A DNA stretch of 64,000 nucleotides from Mycobacterium sp. 1554424.7 (GTDB lineage Bacteria > Actinomycetota > Actinomycetes > Mycobacteriales > Mycobacteriaceae). The position numbers and the translations under genes were made by a program. The notes under the pieces are model-generated. The model made no database searches. It saw nothing but the letters and a program-made list of their open reading frames with translations, and had not been told where the DNA came from. Where the stretch lies: contig NZ_LZSE01000117.1 of assembly GCF_001665295.1 (NCBI RefSeq), positions 19,715 through 83,714 on the forward strand, read 5' to 3'. Shown piece by piece: positions 21,116-29,824 of the stretch; position 1 is the first letter of the stretch; every line of letters starts with the position of its first letter.

Positions 21116-22144
21116 ATGAGCGAGCCGGCCAAGCCAGGCGTTCTCGATCGGCTGCGGGCCCGGTTCGCATGGCTTGACCGCGTCATGCGCGCGTACCGGC
21201 GTTTCGACGAGCGCAACGGCGGCTTCTACGCCGCCGGCCTCACCTACTACACGATCTTCGCGCTATTCCCGTTGCTGATGGTGGGTTTCGCGGCGTTCGG
21301 ATTCGTGCTGTCGCGCCGGCCGCAGCTGCTGGGCACGATCGACGACCACATCCGCTCCTCGGTGACCGGAGCGCTTTCGCAACAGCTGGTGGACCTGATG
21401 AACTCGGCGATAGACGCGCGGACCTCGGTCGGCGTCATCGGTCTGGTCACCGCGGCCTGGGCGGGCCTGGGCTGGATTTCGCACCTGCGGGAAGCGGTGA
21501 CCGAGATGTGGTGGGACAAGCGCATCGAGTCACCGGGCTTCTTGCGCAACAAGATATCCGATCTCCTGGCCATGCTGGGCACGTTCGTGGTGGCCTTGGC
21601 CACCGTCGCGCTGAGCACGCTCGGCCACCAGGCGCCGATGGCCGCGGTGCTGAGATGGCTTGGGATACCCGAATATTCGGTGTTCAACTGGCTTTTCCAG
21701 CTTTTCTCGATAGTGATATCGCTGTTGGTGTCGTGGCTGTTGTTCGCCTGGATGATCGCCCGGCTGCCGCGCGAAAAGGTCAACCTGGTCGCATCGATGC
21801 GCGCCGGCCTGCTGGCGGCGGCCGGCTTCGAACTGTTCAAGCAGGTGGCGTCGCTGTATCTGAGGGCGGTGCTGCGCAGCCCGGCCGGGGTCGCTTTCGG
21901 GCCGGTGCTCGGGCTCATGGTGTTCTCGTACGTCACCGCGTACCTGGTGCTATTCGCCGCCGCGTGGGCCGCCACCGCGTCGGACGATCCGCGGGCCAAG
22001 CACGTCGAGCCGCCGCCGCCGGCGATCATCGCCCCGCGGGTGCAGGTGGACGAGGGAATCAGCACCCGTCAGACGCTGGCCGCGATGGGCCTGGGAGCCG
22101 CTGGGGCGCTGGCATTTTCCCGGCTGGCCCGTCGGCGCCGATAG
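21116..22144 (+). CDS. YihY/BrkB family inner membrane protein (Rv3335c-like)
   Basis: A 342-residue integral membrane protein with about six hydrophobic segments (roughly residues 45-67, 100-125, 145-165, 185-215, 225-240 and 255-285). The family signature GGFYAAGLTYYTIFALFPLL lies near residue 38. YihY/BrkB proteins are of uncertain function, although many are labelled ribonuclease BN-like. The C-terminal tail after residue 300 is extra: proline-rich, then a short Ala/Leu hydrophobic stretch and a basic RRRR end. It follows trpS as in H37Rv. Confidence 0.88.
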   Translation: MSEPAKPGVLDRLRARFAWLDRVMRAYRRFDERNGGFYAAGLTYYTIFALFPLLMVGFAAFGFVLSRRPQLLGTIDDHIRSSVTGALSQQLVDLMNSAIDARTSVGVIGLVTAAWAGLGWISHLREAVTEMWWDKRIESPGFLRNKISDLLAMLGTFVVALATVALSTLGHQAPMAAVLRWLGIPEYSVFNWLFQLFSIVISLLVSWLLFAWMIARLPREKVNLVASMRAGLLAAAGFELFKQVASLYLRAVLRSPAGVAFGPVLGLMVFSYVTAYLVLFAAAWAATASDDPRAKHVEPPPPAIIAPRVQVDEGISTRQTLAAMGLGAAGALAFSRLARRRR

Positions 22145-22203
22145 CCTCACGCAGGGAAAATGACTTGTGTTTTACACTCGGGTACGTCGAAGCATCGCGC
22201 AGG

Positions 22204-22219
22204 AGTGACCCACGTCACA
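22204..22219. promoter_or_regulatory. Candidate CRP (Rv3676-type) binding site
   Basis: The sequence AGTGACCCACGTCACA matches the CRP consensus TGTGA-N6-TCACA at nine of ten defined bases. It lies 19 bp before the ATG of the flavin monooxygenase gene. A site this close to the start would more likely repress than activate. This is one match seen by eye, so it could be chance. Confidence 0.35.
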
Positions 22220-22238
22220 CAAGGAGTTAGCTGGTTCC

Positions 22239-23723
22239 ATGAGTACCGACGACTTCGACTTCGTCATCGTCGGTGCCGGCTTCAGCGGCATCGGTGCGGC
22301 GATCCAGCTCAACCGGCTCGGATACGACGACATCGTCATTGTCGACCGCGAGGACGATCTCGGTGGGACCTGGCACGTCAACCGGTACCCGGGCCTGGCC
22401 GTCGACATTGCGTCCACCACCTATTCCTACTGGTTCGAGCCCAACCCGTACTGGTCCCGGCTGTTCGCGCCCGGCCCCGAATTGAAGCGGTACGCCGAAC
22501 ACGTCGCCGACAAATACGATGTGCGCCGCTACATGCGGTTCAACACGGTGGTCGAAGGCGCGCGCTGGGACGAGGACGCGCACAGGTGGCGAGTGGAATT
22601 GGCGGGCGGCGAAACCCTGACGGCACGTTTTCTGATCACCGCGACCGGGTTCCTGTCGCAGCCGCGTAATCCGGACATTCCCGGCATCGAGAGTTTCGCC
22701 GGCAAGGTGGTGCACACCACCGCCTGGGACGACGACTACGACTTCGACGGGCGCCGCGCGGCAATCATCGGAACCGGTGCGACGGCGGTGCAGTTGATCC
22801 CCGAGTTGGCCGCAAAAGTCGCCGACCTGACGGTGTATCAGCGGACGGCGATCCATGTGGTCCCGAAGGTCGACTTCGCGATTCCCGCGTGGTTGCAGCG
22901 CGTGTTCGCCCGGGTACCACAGGTGCAACGGCTCGTTCGGCACCTGACCGACTTCTTCTTCGAAGTCATGATCGTGACGGGTGTGCTGCATTTCCCAACC
23001 TTCCGGCGGCTGACCATCGCCGCCGCGGACCTGGCCAAGATCAGCCGGTTCGTCGCGATACGAGACAAGGAGCTGCGGCGCAAGCTGACGCCCGACTACG
23101 ACTTCGGCTGTAAACGGCCCACGTGGTCCAACAGCTACTACCGCACCTTCACCAAACCGCACGTGCACTTGGAGACCAGCAGCATCGAGCGGATCGAACC
23201 CGACGGCATCGTCACCGCGGACGGGAAAAAGACCGTCATCGACACGCTGGTGCTCGCCACCGGATTCGATTTGTGGGACGCCAACTTCCCGGCGATCGAG
23301 CTGATCGGCCGGCAGGGCCGAAACCTCGGAAAGTGGTGGCGCGAGAACAGGTTCCAGGCCTATCAGGGGATTTCCGTCCCGTACTTCCCGAACTACCTGA
23401 GCCTGGCCAGTCCGTACGGATTCTGCGGCCTGTCGATCTTCAACAACGTCGAGTACCAGATGCGGCACATGGACCGGCTGTTCAGCGAGCTGCAGCGGGT
23501 CGGCGCAACCGAGTTCGAGGTCACCGAGGAAGCGAACACACGGTTCCTGGATCGGATGACCGGGCTGCTCGGCGACACAGTGTTCCACGCCGGCAACTGC
23601 GCCACCTCGCGGTCGTACTACTTCAACAGCAGCGGCGAAGCGAGTCTGTTGCGGCCCACGCCGACGGACAAGGCGGTGGAGGAAGCCTCGAGCTTTCCGT
23701 TGAGCGACTACGCGATCCGCTGA
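22239..23723 (+). CDS. Flavin-containing monooxygenase / Baeyer-Villiger-type monooxygenase
   Basis: A 494-residue FAD- and NADPH-dependent monooxygenase. The FAD Rossmann motif is IVGAGFSGIGAAIQ, the NADPH motif is IIGTGATAVQLIPELA, and between them is FAGKVVHTTAWDD, the FxGxxxHxxxW fingerprint of FMO and Baeyer-Villiger enzymes (ending in D where P is common). The DLGGTWHVNRYPG segment also matches this class. Mycobacteria have several paralogues, including EthA and MymA, and the substrate cannot be read from sequence. In H37Rv this interval instead holds Rv3334 and Rv3333c. It converges with nagA, overlapping by 16 bases. Confidence 0.88.
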   Translation: MSTDDFDFVIVGAGFSGIGAAIQLNRLGYDDIVIVDREDDLGGTWHVNRYPGLAVDIASTTYSYWFEPNPYWSRLFAPGPELKRYAEHVADKYDVRRYMRFNTVVEGARWDEDAHRWRVELAGGETLTARFLITATGFLSQPRNPDIPGIESFAGKVVHTTAWDDDYDFDGRRAAIIGTGATAVQLIPELAAKVADLTVYQRTAIHVVPKVDFAIPAWLQRVFARVPQVQRLVRHLTDFFFEVMIVTGVLHFPTFRRLTIAAADLAKISRFVAIRDKELRRKLTPDYDFGCKRPTWSNSYYRTFTKPHVHLETSSIERIEPDGIVTADGKKTVIDTLVLATGFDLWDANFPAIELIGRQGRNLGKWWRENRFQAYQGISVPYFPNYLSLASPYGFCGLSIFNNVEYQMRHMDRLFSELQRVGATEFEVTEEANTRFLDRMTGLLGDTVFHAGNCATSRSYYFNSSGEASLLRPTPTDKAVEEASSFPLSDYAIR

Positions 23724-24850
23724 CCCGCCAACCACTCGCCGCGCATCATGACGGCGGTTGGCCGCGATTCGCGGTCGAGCACAACGAGATTGGCGTCATA
23801 GCCCGCCCGCAGGCTGCCCACCCGCTCCAGGCCGAGCGCCCGCGCGGGCGTCGTCGCCGTCATCGCCACCGCGGCGGCCGGCCCCGCGTCGGCGGCCGCG
23901 GCGCGGAAGAGCCGGTCCATGGTGGCGGTGCTGCCGGCGATCGTCGACGTGCCGTGCACCCGCGCCACCCCGGAGACGACGTCGACCTGCACCGCGCCCA
24001 GCCGAAACGTCCCGTCGGCGCAGCCGGCCGCTGCGAGGGCGTCGGTGACCAGGGCGACCCGGTCGGGCCCCGCGGCCGCGATGACCGCGCGCACCACCTC
24101 GGGGTGCACGTGCACGCCGTCGGCGATGAGCTCGACCGTCACCCCCGGGTCCCGCAGCAGCGCGAGCGCGGGCCCCGGCTCGCGGTGGTGCAGCGGCGGC
24201 ATCGCGTTGAACAGGTGGGTGCCCACCGTGGCGCCCGCCGCGATGGCCCGTCGGGTCTGTTCGTAGGTCGCGTCGGTATGACCGACGGCCACAACCACAT
24301 CCGCGTCCAGGAACCGCCGGATCGCGTCGTCGACCCCCGGCAGTTCCGGTGCCAGCGTGACCATCCGGATCGCGCCGTCGCCGGCGGCGAGGACCGCGTC
24401 GATCTCGTCGGGGTCGGGGTTGCGCATCCGGGCGGGATCGTGTGCGCCGCTGCGGGCCGGGCTGAGCCAGGGCCCCTCCAGGTGGATGCCGGCGATCGCG
24501 CCCCGCCTCGTGGCCGCGGCGAGCGCGCGCACGCCGGCGATCAGCTCCGCCGGCGAGGCGGTGACCAGGCTGGCCAGCGTGGTGGTGGTCCCGTGGCGCC
24601 GGTGGAAGTCGGCAGCCGCGTCGATGGCGTCGGTGTCGGTGTCGGTGTCGGTGTACGAGGCGCCGCCGCCGCCGTGCACGTGCATGTCGACAAAGCCCGG
24701 CACGACAACGCAATCCGGGAAGTCGTCGTCGACCGGCCCGGGCGGGGGCCCGGTGCCGCACGCCGCGATCCGCCCGCCGGACGTCTGCAGCCATCCCGGC
24801 TGGGCGACCTGGCCGTCGAGAACCATCGTCCCCGAACCGATCAGTCCCAC
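23708..24850 (-). CDS. nagA: N-acetylglucosamine-6-phosphate deacetylase
   Basis: Removes acetate from GlcNAc-6-phosphate during amino-sugar and peptidoglycan recycling. The amidohydrolase barrel has the metal motif VDMHVHGGGG, the metal Glu in GIHLEGPWLSP, GHTDATYEQ, THLFNAMPPLHHREPG and the catalytic Asp in LVTDALAAAG. I chose GTG 24850 ([13 protein letters not shown], 380 residues), which overlaps the sugI stop; ATG 24826 is an alternative. The long frame upstream is antisense-type shadow inside sugI. The protein carries a TDTDTDTD run from a hexanucleotide repeat. It is the last gene of dacB1-sugI-nagA. Confidence 0.93.
   Translation of the reverse strand: MGLIGSGTMVLDGQVAQPGWLQTSGGRIAACGTGPPPGPVDDDFPDCVVVPGFVDMHVHGGGGASYTDTDTDTDAIDAAADFHRRHGTTTTLASLVTASPAELIAGVRALAAATRRGAIAGIHLEGPWLSPARSGAHDPARMRNPDPDEIDAVLAAGDGAIRMVTLAPELPGVDDAIRRFLDADVVVAVGHTDATYEQTRRAIAAGATVGTHLFNAMPPLHHREPGPALALLRDPGVTVELIADGVHVHPEVVRAVIAAAGPDRVALVTDALAAAGCADGTFRLGAVQVDVVSGVARVHGTSTIAGSTATMDRLFRAAAADAGPAAAVAMTATTPARALGLERVGSLRAGYDANLVVLDRESRPTAVMMRGEWLAGQRIA
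24629..24652. repeat. Four-copy hexanucleotide repeat (GTCGGT) inside nagA
   Basis: Four perfect GTCGGT units at 24629-24652 code for the alternating Thr-Asp run in NagA just after the metal-binding HVHGGGG segment. Changes in copy number would add or remove two residues and keep the frame. Confidence 0.8.
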
Positions 24851-26199
24851 CGGCCGCCGTTTTCCCAGAAGTGCCGGATGTCCTCGAGCTGGCGCCCCTT
24901 GGTTTCCGGAGCGTACCGGTAGACGAAGACGAAGGCGATCAGCGTGAGAACCACGAACACCGCGAAAGTGCCTGCGCCGCCCAGCGAATGCAGCAACGTC
25001 AGGAACACGGCGGCGATGATCGCGTTGGCGACCAGGTTGGAGGTGAGCATCGTGCTGGAGCCGAGAGAGCGCAGCCGCGACGGGAAGCTCTCGCTGGCGT
25101 ACACCCAGCCCAGGGAGCCGAAGCCCGCGGTGTAGCCGAAGATGAACAGCACGACGCCGGCGAACCCGAACACCAGCCCGGCGCCGCCGAGGCGGCCCTG
25201 GGCGAACACGGCCATCAGGACGAGGTCGGCGACGATCATCATGGCGATGCCGCACAACAGGATTGGGCGCCGGCCCAGCCGGTCGACGAGCAGCAGCGAC
25301 GTGCCCACGGCCGCCAGCCCGGCGACCTGGACCAGTGCTGGCAGGGCCAGCAGCGCGAAATTACCGGTGAAGCCCATCGCTTCGAATATCCGGGGGCTGT
25401 AGTAGATGATCGCGTTGATGCCGGTGATCTGGATCAGGAAGCCGAGCGTGATCACGAAGACGGTGGCCCGCAGATACGGTCGGCGCAGCATCTCGGAGAA
25501 GCCGCCGCTACCCTCGCTCAGGGCGCCCGCGATCTCGGCCAGCTCCTCGTCGGCGTTCGCCGTGGGCTCCGCGCGCAGCAGCGCGGCGCGGGCGTCGTCG
25601 ACCCTGCCCTTGAGCACGTACCATCGGGCCGTGTCCGGCATCCGAATCAGCAACGGCAGCAACAGCATTGCGGGCAGGGCGGCCAACCCCAGCATCCACC
25701 GCCAGCTGTGCGTGCCGGCCAGCGCGTAGCCGGTCAGGTAGCCGACGACGAGTCCGCTGACGATCGCCAGTTGATAGGCCGTCAACAGCGAGCCCCGCAC
25801 CGCCGCGGGCGCCGACTCCGCCACGTACACCGGCACCACCACCACGGTCACGCCGATCGTCAGGCCCAGCAGGAAGCGCGCCGCCAACAGCATCGGCAGC
25901 GACACCGAGAACGCGCCGAGGAGCGCGAACGCCGCGTAGGCGACCAGGATCAGCACCACCGATTTCTTCCGGCCGATCGCGTTGGCGAGCACGCCGGCGC
26001 CGAGCGCCCCGACGATCTGGCCCAGCACCACCATCGTCGTCAGCAGCTCTTGTTGGCGGGTCGTGAGCCCGAAGTCCTCGGTGACGAACAGCTGCGCGCC
26101 GGCGATGATGGACAGGTCGTAGCCGTAGATGACGCCGACGCTGGCGGCGGTGAGCCCGAGCAGCCGGCCCCCCCGCGACGGGGCGCGTCGCGCCGTCAC
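24841..26199 (-). CDS. sugI: Sugar-transport MFS permease
   Basis: A 452-residue major facilitator of the sugar porter family with 12 predicted membrane segments. Family motifs include [18 protein letters not shown] (GxxxD/NxxGRK loop 2-3), the [16 protein letters not shown] segment (PESPR/AExxPxxxRG), the central [13 protein letters not shown] and the C-terminal [11 protein letters not shown]. It is likely a proton-coupled importer in the cytoplasmic membrane. The ATG overlaps the dacB1 stop as ATGA and the stop overlaps nagA, so the three genes are coupled. H37Rv has the same order (Rv3330-Rv3332). Confidence 0.92.
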   Translation of the reverse strand: MTARRAPSRGGRLLGLTAASVGVIYGYDLSIIAGAQLFVTEDFGLTTRQQELLTTMVVLGQIVGALGAGVLANAIGRKKSVVLILVAYAAFALLGAFSVSLPMLLAARFLLGLTIGVTVVVVPVYVAESAPAAVRGSLLTAYQLAIVSGLVVGYLTGYALAGTHSWRWMLGLAALPAMLLLPLLIRMPDTARWYVLKGRVDDARAALLRAEPTANADEELAEIAGALSEGSGGFSEMLRRPYLRATVFVITLGFLIQITGINAIIYYSPRIFEAMGFTGNFALLALPALVQVAGLAAVGTSLLLVDRLGRRPILLCGIAMMIVADLVLMAVFAQGRLGGAGLVFGFAGVVLFIFGYTAGFGSLGWVYASESFPSRLRSLGSSTMLTSNLVANAIIAAVFLTLLHSLGGAGTFAVFVVLTLIAFVFVYRYAPETKGRQLEDIRHFWENGGRWD

Positions 26200-27419
26200 C
26201 GGTGCTGCGGTCGGCGGTTCATCGAGCGTGCGACCATGATCAAACTAAACACGATGATGGTGCCGATCACCGCAACGCCCACCCGCACCGGCAGCGCGTC
26301 CGCCGACGGCATCAGCCCGGCGGCCTGGGCGCCGGCGCCCGGCCGGTCGGCGGCGCCGTCGTGCTTGGCGGGCATCAGCGACGGATCGGGTTCGATCAGC
26401 GTGCCGACCTGGGTGCCCTGCGGCGTGGAAAACCCGTAGTCCAGCAGGTGCGCCGCCTGTTCCCACGGCGCTATCGGCTGCCGCGTGCCGTGCAGCAGCA
26501 CCGCCATCAGCCGTCGCCCGTCGTGGTTGGCCGCGCCCACGAAGGTCTGGCCGGCGTCGTCGGTGTAGCCGGTCTTGCCGCCCAGCGCGCCGGGGTACTT
26601 GTAGAGCAGCTGGTTGTCGTTTTCCAGCTCGTAGCCGGGGTGATCGCCGTGGCCGGGGAAGTCGAAGGTCCGCGTCGCGACGATGTCGGCGAAGGTGGGG
26701 TTCTGCCAGGCGTAGCGGTAGAACAGGCCGATGTCGTAGGCCGACGTGCTCATGCCGGGGCCGTCCAGCCCGGACGGGGTCGCCACCCGGGTGTCGCGGC
26801 CGCCGAGCTTGGCGGCCAACACGTTGATCTTCTCCAGCGCCTGCTGCATCCCGCCGAGTTGCATCGCCAGCGCGTGCGCGGCGTCGTTGCCGGAGTGCAT
26901 CAAGAGGCCGTGGAGCAGCTGGTTGACGGTGAACACCCCGCCCTCCTCGACGCCGACCCTGGTGCCCTCGGCGGCGGCGTCGTCGGCGGTGCCCTGGACG
27001 GACTTGTTCAGCGGCAGCGCGTTGAGGGACGCCATCGCGACCAGCACCTTGATGATGCTGGCGGGCCGGTGCCGCCCGTGCGGGTCCTTGGCGGCGATGA
27101 CGGCGCCGCTGTCCAGGTCGGCCACCAGCCACGCGTCGGCGGACACGTCGCCCGGCAGCGGCGGCGTGCCGGGCGCGGCCACGATGCCGCAGCCGCCCAG
27201 CGCCTCGCCGCCGACCGGCTTCGGGGGCACCGCCAGCGGGATCGGCGCGTCCCCGGCGGTGGGGACTTCCGAGGAGTCCACCGCCGGCGGCGTGTTCACC
27301 TGGAACGGGCAGGCCGGCGGTCCGGCGTTGGGACCTTGAGCCGGTTCGGCGGACGCAACCGGGGCGGCGACCAGGAAAAGCGTCGCTGCCAGGCATGATG
27401 CGGAACGTAACCGGGACAT
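26196..27419 (-). CDS. dacB1: D-alanyl-D-alanine carboxypeptidase (penicillin-binding protein)
   Basis: Trims the terminal D-Ala of peptidoglycan stem peptides outside the membrane. The 407-residue protein has a Sec signal ([19 protein letters not shown]), a Pro-rich linker, and the three PBP motifs: SIIK (SxxK, nucleophile Ser) in [15 protein letters not shown] in [11 protein letters not shown] and KTG in [14 protein letters not shown] single C-terminal membrane helix ([17 protein letters not shown]) and a basic tail anchor it. It heads the operon with sugI and nagA, linking wall trimming with amino-sugar use. Confidence 0.94.
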   Translation of the reverse strand: MSRLRSASCLAATLFLVAAPVASAEPAQGPNAGPPACPFQVNTPPAVDSSEVPTAGDAPIPLAVPPKPVGGEALGGCGIVAAPGTPPLPGDVSADAWLVADLDSGAVIAAKDPHGRHRPASIIKVLVAMASLNALPLNKSVQGTADDAAAEGTRVGVEEGGVFTVNQLLHGLLMHSGNDAAHALAMQLGGMQQALEKINVLAAKLGGRDTRVATPSGLDGPGMSTSAYDIGLFYRYAWQNPTFADIVATRTFDFPGHGDHPGYELENDNQLLYKYPGALGGKTGYTDDAGQTFVGAANHDGRRLMAVLLHGTRQPIAPWEQAAHLLDYGFSTPQGTQVGTLIEPDPSLMPAKHDGAADRPGAGAQAAGLMPSADALPVRVGVAVIGTIIVFSLIMVARSMNRRPQHR

Positions 27420-27468
27420 TGTGTGTGCAGACTAGGCGATCGCGGGCGCAATTCCCGGGAGCCGCGCT

Positions 27469-27849
27469 GTGACTGATGGGGCAGATGTTACAAAGTGGCC
27501 CGCGCGCGTCGGTGCGGCGGCGGACCAGTACGCTGACACCATTCAAAACAATGGATTTCTGTCGAGATGGCGGCGCGACGGTGACGGTCCGCGATCGCTG
27601 GAGAAACTGCTCAAGCAGGTCGAGAAGGGCACCCAGGTTCGCAGCTCCGGGCATGAGCGGGTGCTGGCGGAGCTGAAGCAGCATCGCGACGACGCGCCCG
27701 ACGGCGACCTGCGCTCCGCGCTCACCTGGCTCTGCAACGCCCAGACCCGGCTGGGCAGCGACCCGAGCACCGCGCATTCCCGCGAGGTGCTGCTGGCCGC
27801 CTACGAGGTCAAGCGGGTCCTCGCTACAGCCGGCGGGACTCCTCGCTGA
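27469..27849 (+). CDS. Hypothetical small cytosolic protein
   Basis: A 126-residue protein I do not recognise, beginning with GTG. It is hydrophilic, has no signal or membrane segment, and looks alpha-helical: SLEKLLKQVEKGTQV, HERVLAELKQHRDDAP and SREVLLAAYEVKRVLATA. It contains one cysteine (WLCNAQTRLG). It is divergent from dacB1, with 49 bp between starts, and its last 26 bases overlap the converging aminotransferase gene. Codon use looks like the neighbours. The overlap and small size leave some doubt that it is expressed. Confidence 0.55.
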   Translation: MTDGADVTKWPARVGAAADQYADTIQNNGFLSRWRRDGDGPRSLEKLLKQVEKGTQVRSSGHERVLAELKQHRDDAPDGDLRSALTWLCNAQTRLGSDPSTAHSREVLLAAYEVKRVLATAGGTPR

Positions 27850-29155
27850 GCACGCCGCGCAGGGTGGCCTCGATGGTGTCGAACTCGGGTTGGCCGCTGA
27901 TCAACGGCGGTGCCAGCTGAACGACCGAGTCGCCGCGGTCGTCGGTGCGGCAGTACATCCCGGCCTCGAATAGGGCCGCGGACACGCGGGGCAGCAGCGC
28001 CGCGCGTTCCTCGTCGCCGAAGGTCTGTCTGGTCGCCTGGTCCTTGACCAGCTCGACGCCGTAGAAGTACCCCTCGCCGCGCACGTCGCCGACGATGGGC
28101 AGGTCGTAGAGCTTCTCCAGGGTGGCGCGGAATGCCGGCGCGTTGCGTTTGACGCGCTCGTTGAGGCCCTCGCGCTCGAAGATGTCGAGGTTGGCCAGCG
28201 CCACCGCGGCCGACACGGGGTGGCCGCCGAACGTATAGCCGTGCGGGAACATGGTTTTGGCGTCGTTGAACGGCTCGAACAACCGATCGCTGGCGATCAT
28301 GGCGCCCAGCGGTGAGTAGCCCGACGTCAGCCCCTTGGCGCAGGTGATCATGTCGGGCACGTAGCCGAAGTCGTCACAGGCGAACATCGACCCGATCCGG
28401 CCGAAGGCACAGATGACCTCGTCGGAGATCAGGAGCACGTCGTACTCGTCGCAGATCTCGCGCACCCGCTCGAAATAGCCTGGGGGAGAAGGGATCGAGC
28501 CGCCCGCGTTCTGCACTGGCTCCAGGAACACCGCGGCGACGGTGTCGGGCCCCTCGAACTCGATCGCCTCGGCGATCCGGTCGGCGGCCCATAGACCAAA
28601 GCCCTTGGGATCGTCGCGGAACGATTCGGGCGCGCGGTAGAAGTTGGTGTTGGGCACGCGGAAGCCGCCGGGGGTCACCGGTTCGAACGGCGCCTTGTAG
28701 CGCGGCAGTCCGGTGATCGCCAGCGCGCCCTGGGTGGTGCCGTGGTAGGCGACCGCCCGCGAAATCACCTTGTGCTTACCGGGTTTGCCGGTGAGCTTGA
28801 AGTACTGCTTGGCCACCTTCCACGCCGTCTCGACGGCCTCGGTGCCGCCGGTGGTGAAGAAGACCCGGTTCAGCTCGCCCGGGGCGTAGCGCGCGAGGCG
28901 CTCGGCGAGCTCGATCGCGCTCGGGTGCGCATGGCCCCACAGCGGGAAGTACGCCAGGGTGCTGGCCTGCCGGGCGGCAACCTCGGCGAGCTCGGTGCGC
29001 CCGTGGCCGACCTGGACCGTGAACAGCCCGGACAGCGCGTCGAGGTAGCTCCTGCCGCGGTCGTCGAAGATCCTGACGCCCTCGCCGCGGGTGATGATCG
29101 GCGGCTCGATGCCCGGGCCGTGCCGGGCGAAGTGCAGCCACAGGTTGTCAGTCAT
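27824..29155 (-). CDS. Class III aminotransferase (Rv3329-like)
   Basis: A 443-residue fold-type I PLP enzyme of the omega-amino acid aminotransferase class. The PLP-phosphate region is FFTTGGTEAVETAWKVAKQY, AVAYHGTTQGALAITGL carries the ring-stacking segment, the cofactor Asp is in LLISDEVICAFGRIG, and the PLP lysine is in ITCAKGLTSGYSPLGA. The YFERVREICDEYDV segment precedes the Asp as usual. The amino donor is not known; related enzymes use beta-alanine, GABA or diamines. The gene order relative to dacB1 is the same as in H37Rv. Confidence 0.92.
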   Translation of the reverse strand: MTDNLWLHFARHGPGIEPPIITRGEGVRIFDDRGRSYLDALSGLFTVQVGHGRTELAEVAARQASTLAYFPLWGHAHPSAIELAERLARYAPGELNRVFFTTGGTEAVETAWKVAKQYFKLTGKPGKHKVISRAVAYHGTTQGALAITGLPRYKAPFEPVTPGGFRVPNTNFYRAPESFRDDPKGFGLWAADRIAEAIEFEGPDTVAAVFLEPVQNAGGSIPSPPGYFERVREICDEYDVLLISDEVICAFGRIGSMFACDDFGYVPDMITCAKGLTSGYSPLGAMIASDRLFEPFNDAKTMFPHGYTFGGHPVSAAVALANLDIFEREGLNERVKRNAPAFRATLEKLYDLPIVGDVRGEGYFYGVELVKDQATRQTFGDEERAALLPRVSAALFEAGMYCRTDDRGDSVVQLAPPLISGQPEFDTIEATLRGVLSEESRRL

Positions 29156-29226
29156 CTCGTTCGCGAGCGTAACGGCAAGGGCGTCGAACTTCCGTCATGA
29201 CGGCATTCCGGCCCACCGGCTTTCTC

Positions 29227-29241
29227 ACTACGATTGGTAGT
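29227..29241. promoter_or_regulatory. Operator-like inverted repeat upstream of VOC-sigJ
   Basis: ACTAC-GATTG-GTAGT is a perfect 5-bp inverted repeat with a 5-base centre, 20 bp before the chosen start of the VOC gene. It could be an operator for a dimeric repressor or part of a sigma-factor promoter. It is short enough to arise by chance. Confidence 0.25.
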
Positions 29242-29260
29242 AGAAGTGTCCCGAGGGGGT

Positions 29261-29824
29261 ATGGTGCGCTGGCGCGGTGTTCATCACATTGAATTCGCGG
29301 TCTTGGACTATGACAGCTCCATCGACTTCTACGATGCGATGTTCGGATGGCTGGGGTATACGAGTTTTTCGACCCTCGACATCGACTATCGATCGACCTA
29401 CTACATGACCCGGTTTATGGCGCCGCACAGCTACATCGGCATTCAACCCGCCCGTACCGGGGCAAGGCTTGCGCACTCCGATCAAGCCGTCGGCATCAAC
29501 CACATCGCGCTCTGGGCCAGGAACAGGCGAGAGGTCGACCGCTTTTATCGCGAGTTCCTGACCAGGCATCGAATTCCCGTCACCGACGAACCCGCCGCGT
29601 ATCCGCACTACTGGCCCGGCTACTACGCGGTGTTCTTCGACGACCCCGTCAACGGCATCCATTGGGAACTGGCCTGGCTGCCCAAAGTCCCCTCACCGCG
29701 CCAGCTTTGGACGTCTTATCGAGCGTTCGGCTCCATCGCGTCGGGCCGGCCTGACCTGGCGGACTCGGTACCTCGCCTGGCGAGGCAGGCCATGCGGGCT
29801 CTGCCGTCCCGGAGGTCGCTGTGA
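29261..29824 (+). CDS. VOC (glyoxalase-fold) protein, sigJ partner
   Basis: A 187-residue vicinal oxygen chelate protein. The first module begins GVHHIEFAVLDYDSSIDFYD, with the metal-type His in HHIEF. The second is INHIALWARNRREVDRFYREF, ending FFDDPVNGIHWELAWLP with the metal Glu. A C-terminal extension (SYRAFGSIASGRPDL onwards) is not part of the fold. The start is uncertain: ATG 29261 is chosen, while GTG 29264 is better spaced from GAGGGGG at 29253 and GTG 29246 is also in frame. The stop overlaps the sigJ GTG as GTGA, so the two are translationally coupled. Confidence 0.8.
   Translation: MVRWRGVHHIEFAVLDYDSSIDFYDAMFGWLGYTSFSTLDIDYRSTYYMTRFMAPHSYIGIQPARTGARLAHSDQAVGINHIALWARNRREVDRFYREFLTRHRIPVTDEPAAYPHYWPGYYAVFFDDPVNGIHWELAWLPKVPSPRQLWTSYRAFGSIASGRPDLADSVPRLARQAMRALPSRRSL

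Noticed and set aside
23708-25255. 515-residue version of NagA
   Set aside because: The first 135 residues come from reading through sugI in another frame. The amidohydrolase begins near 24850.
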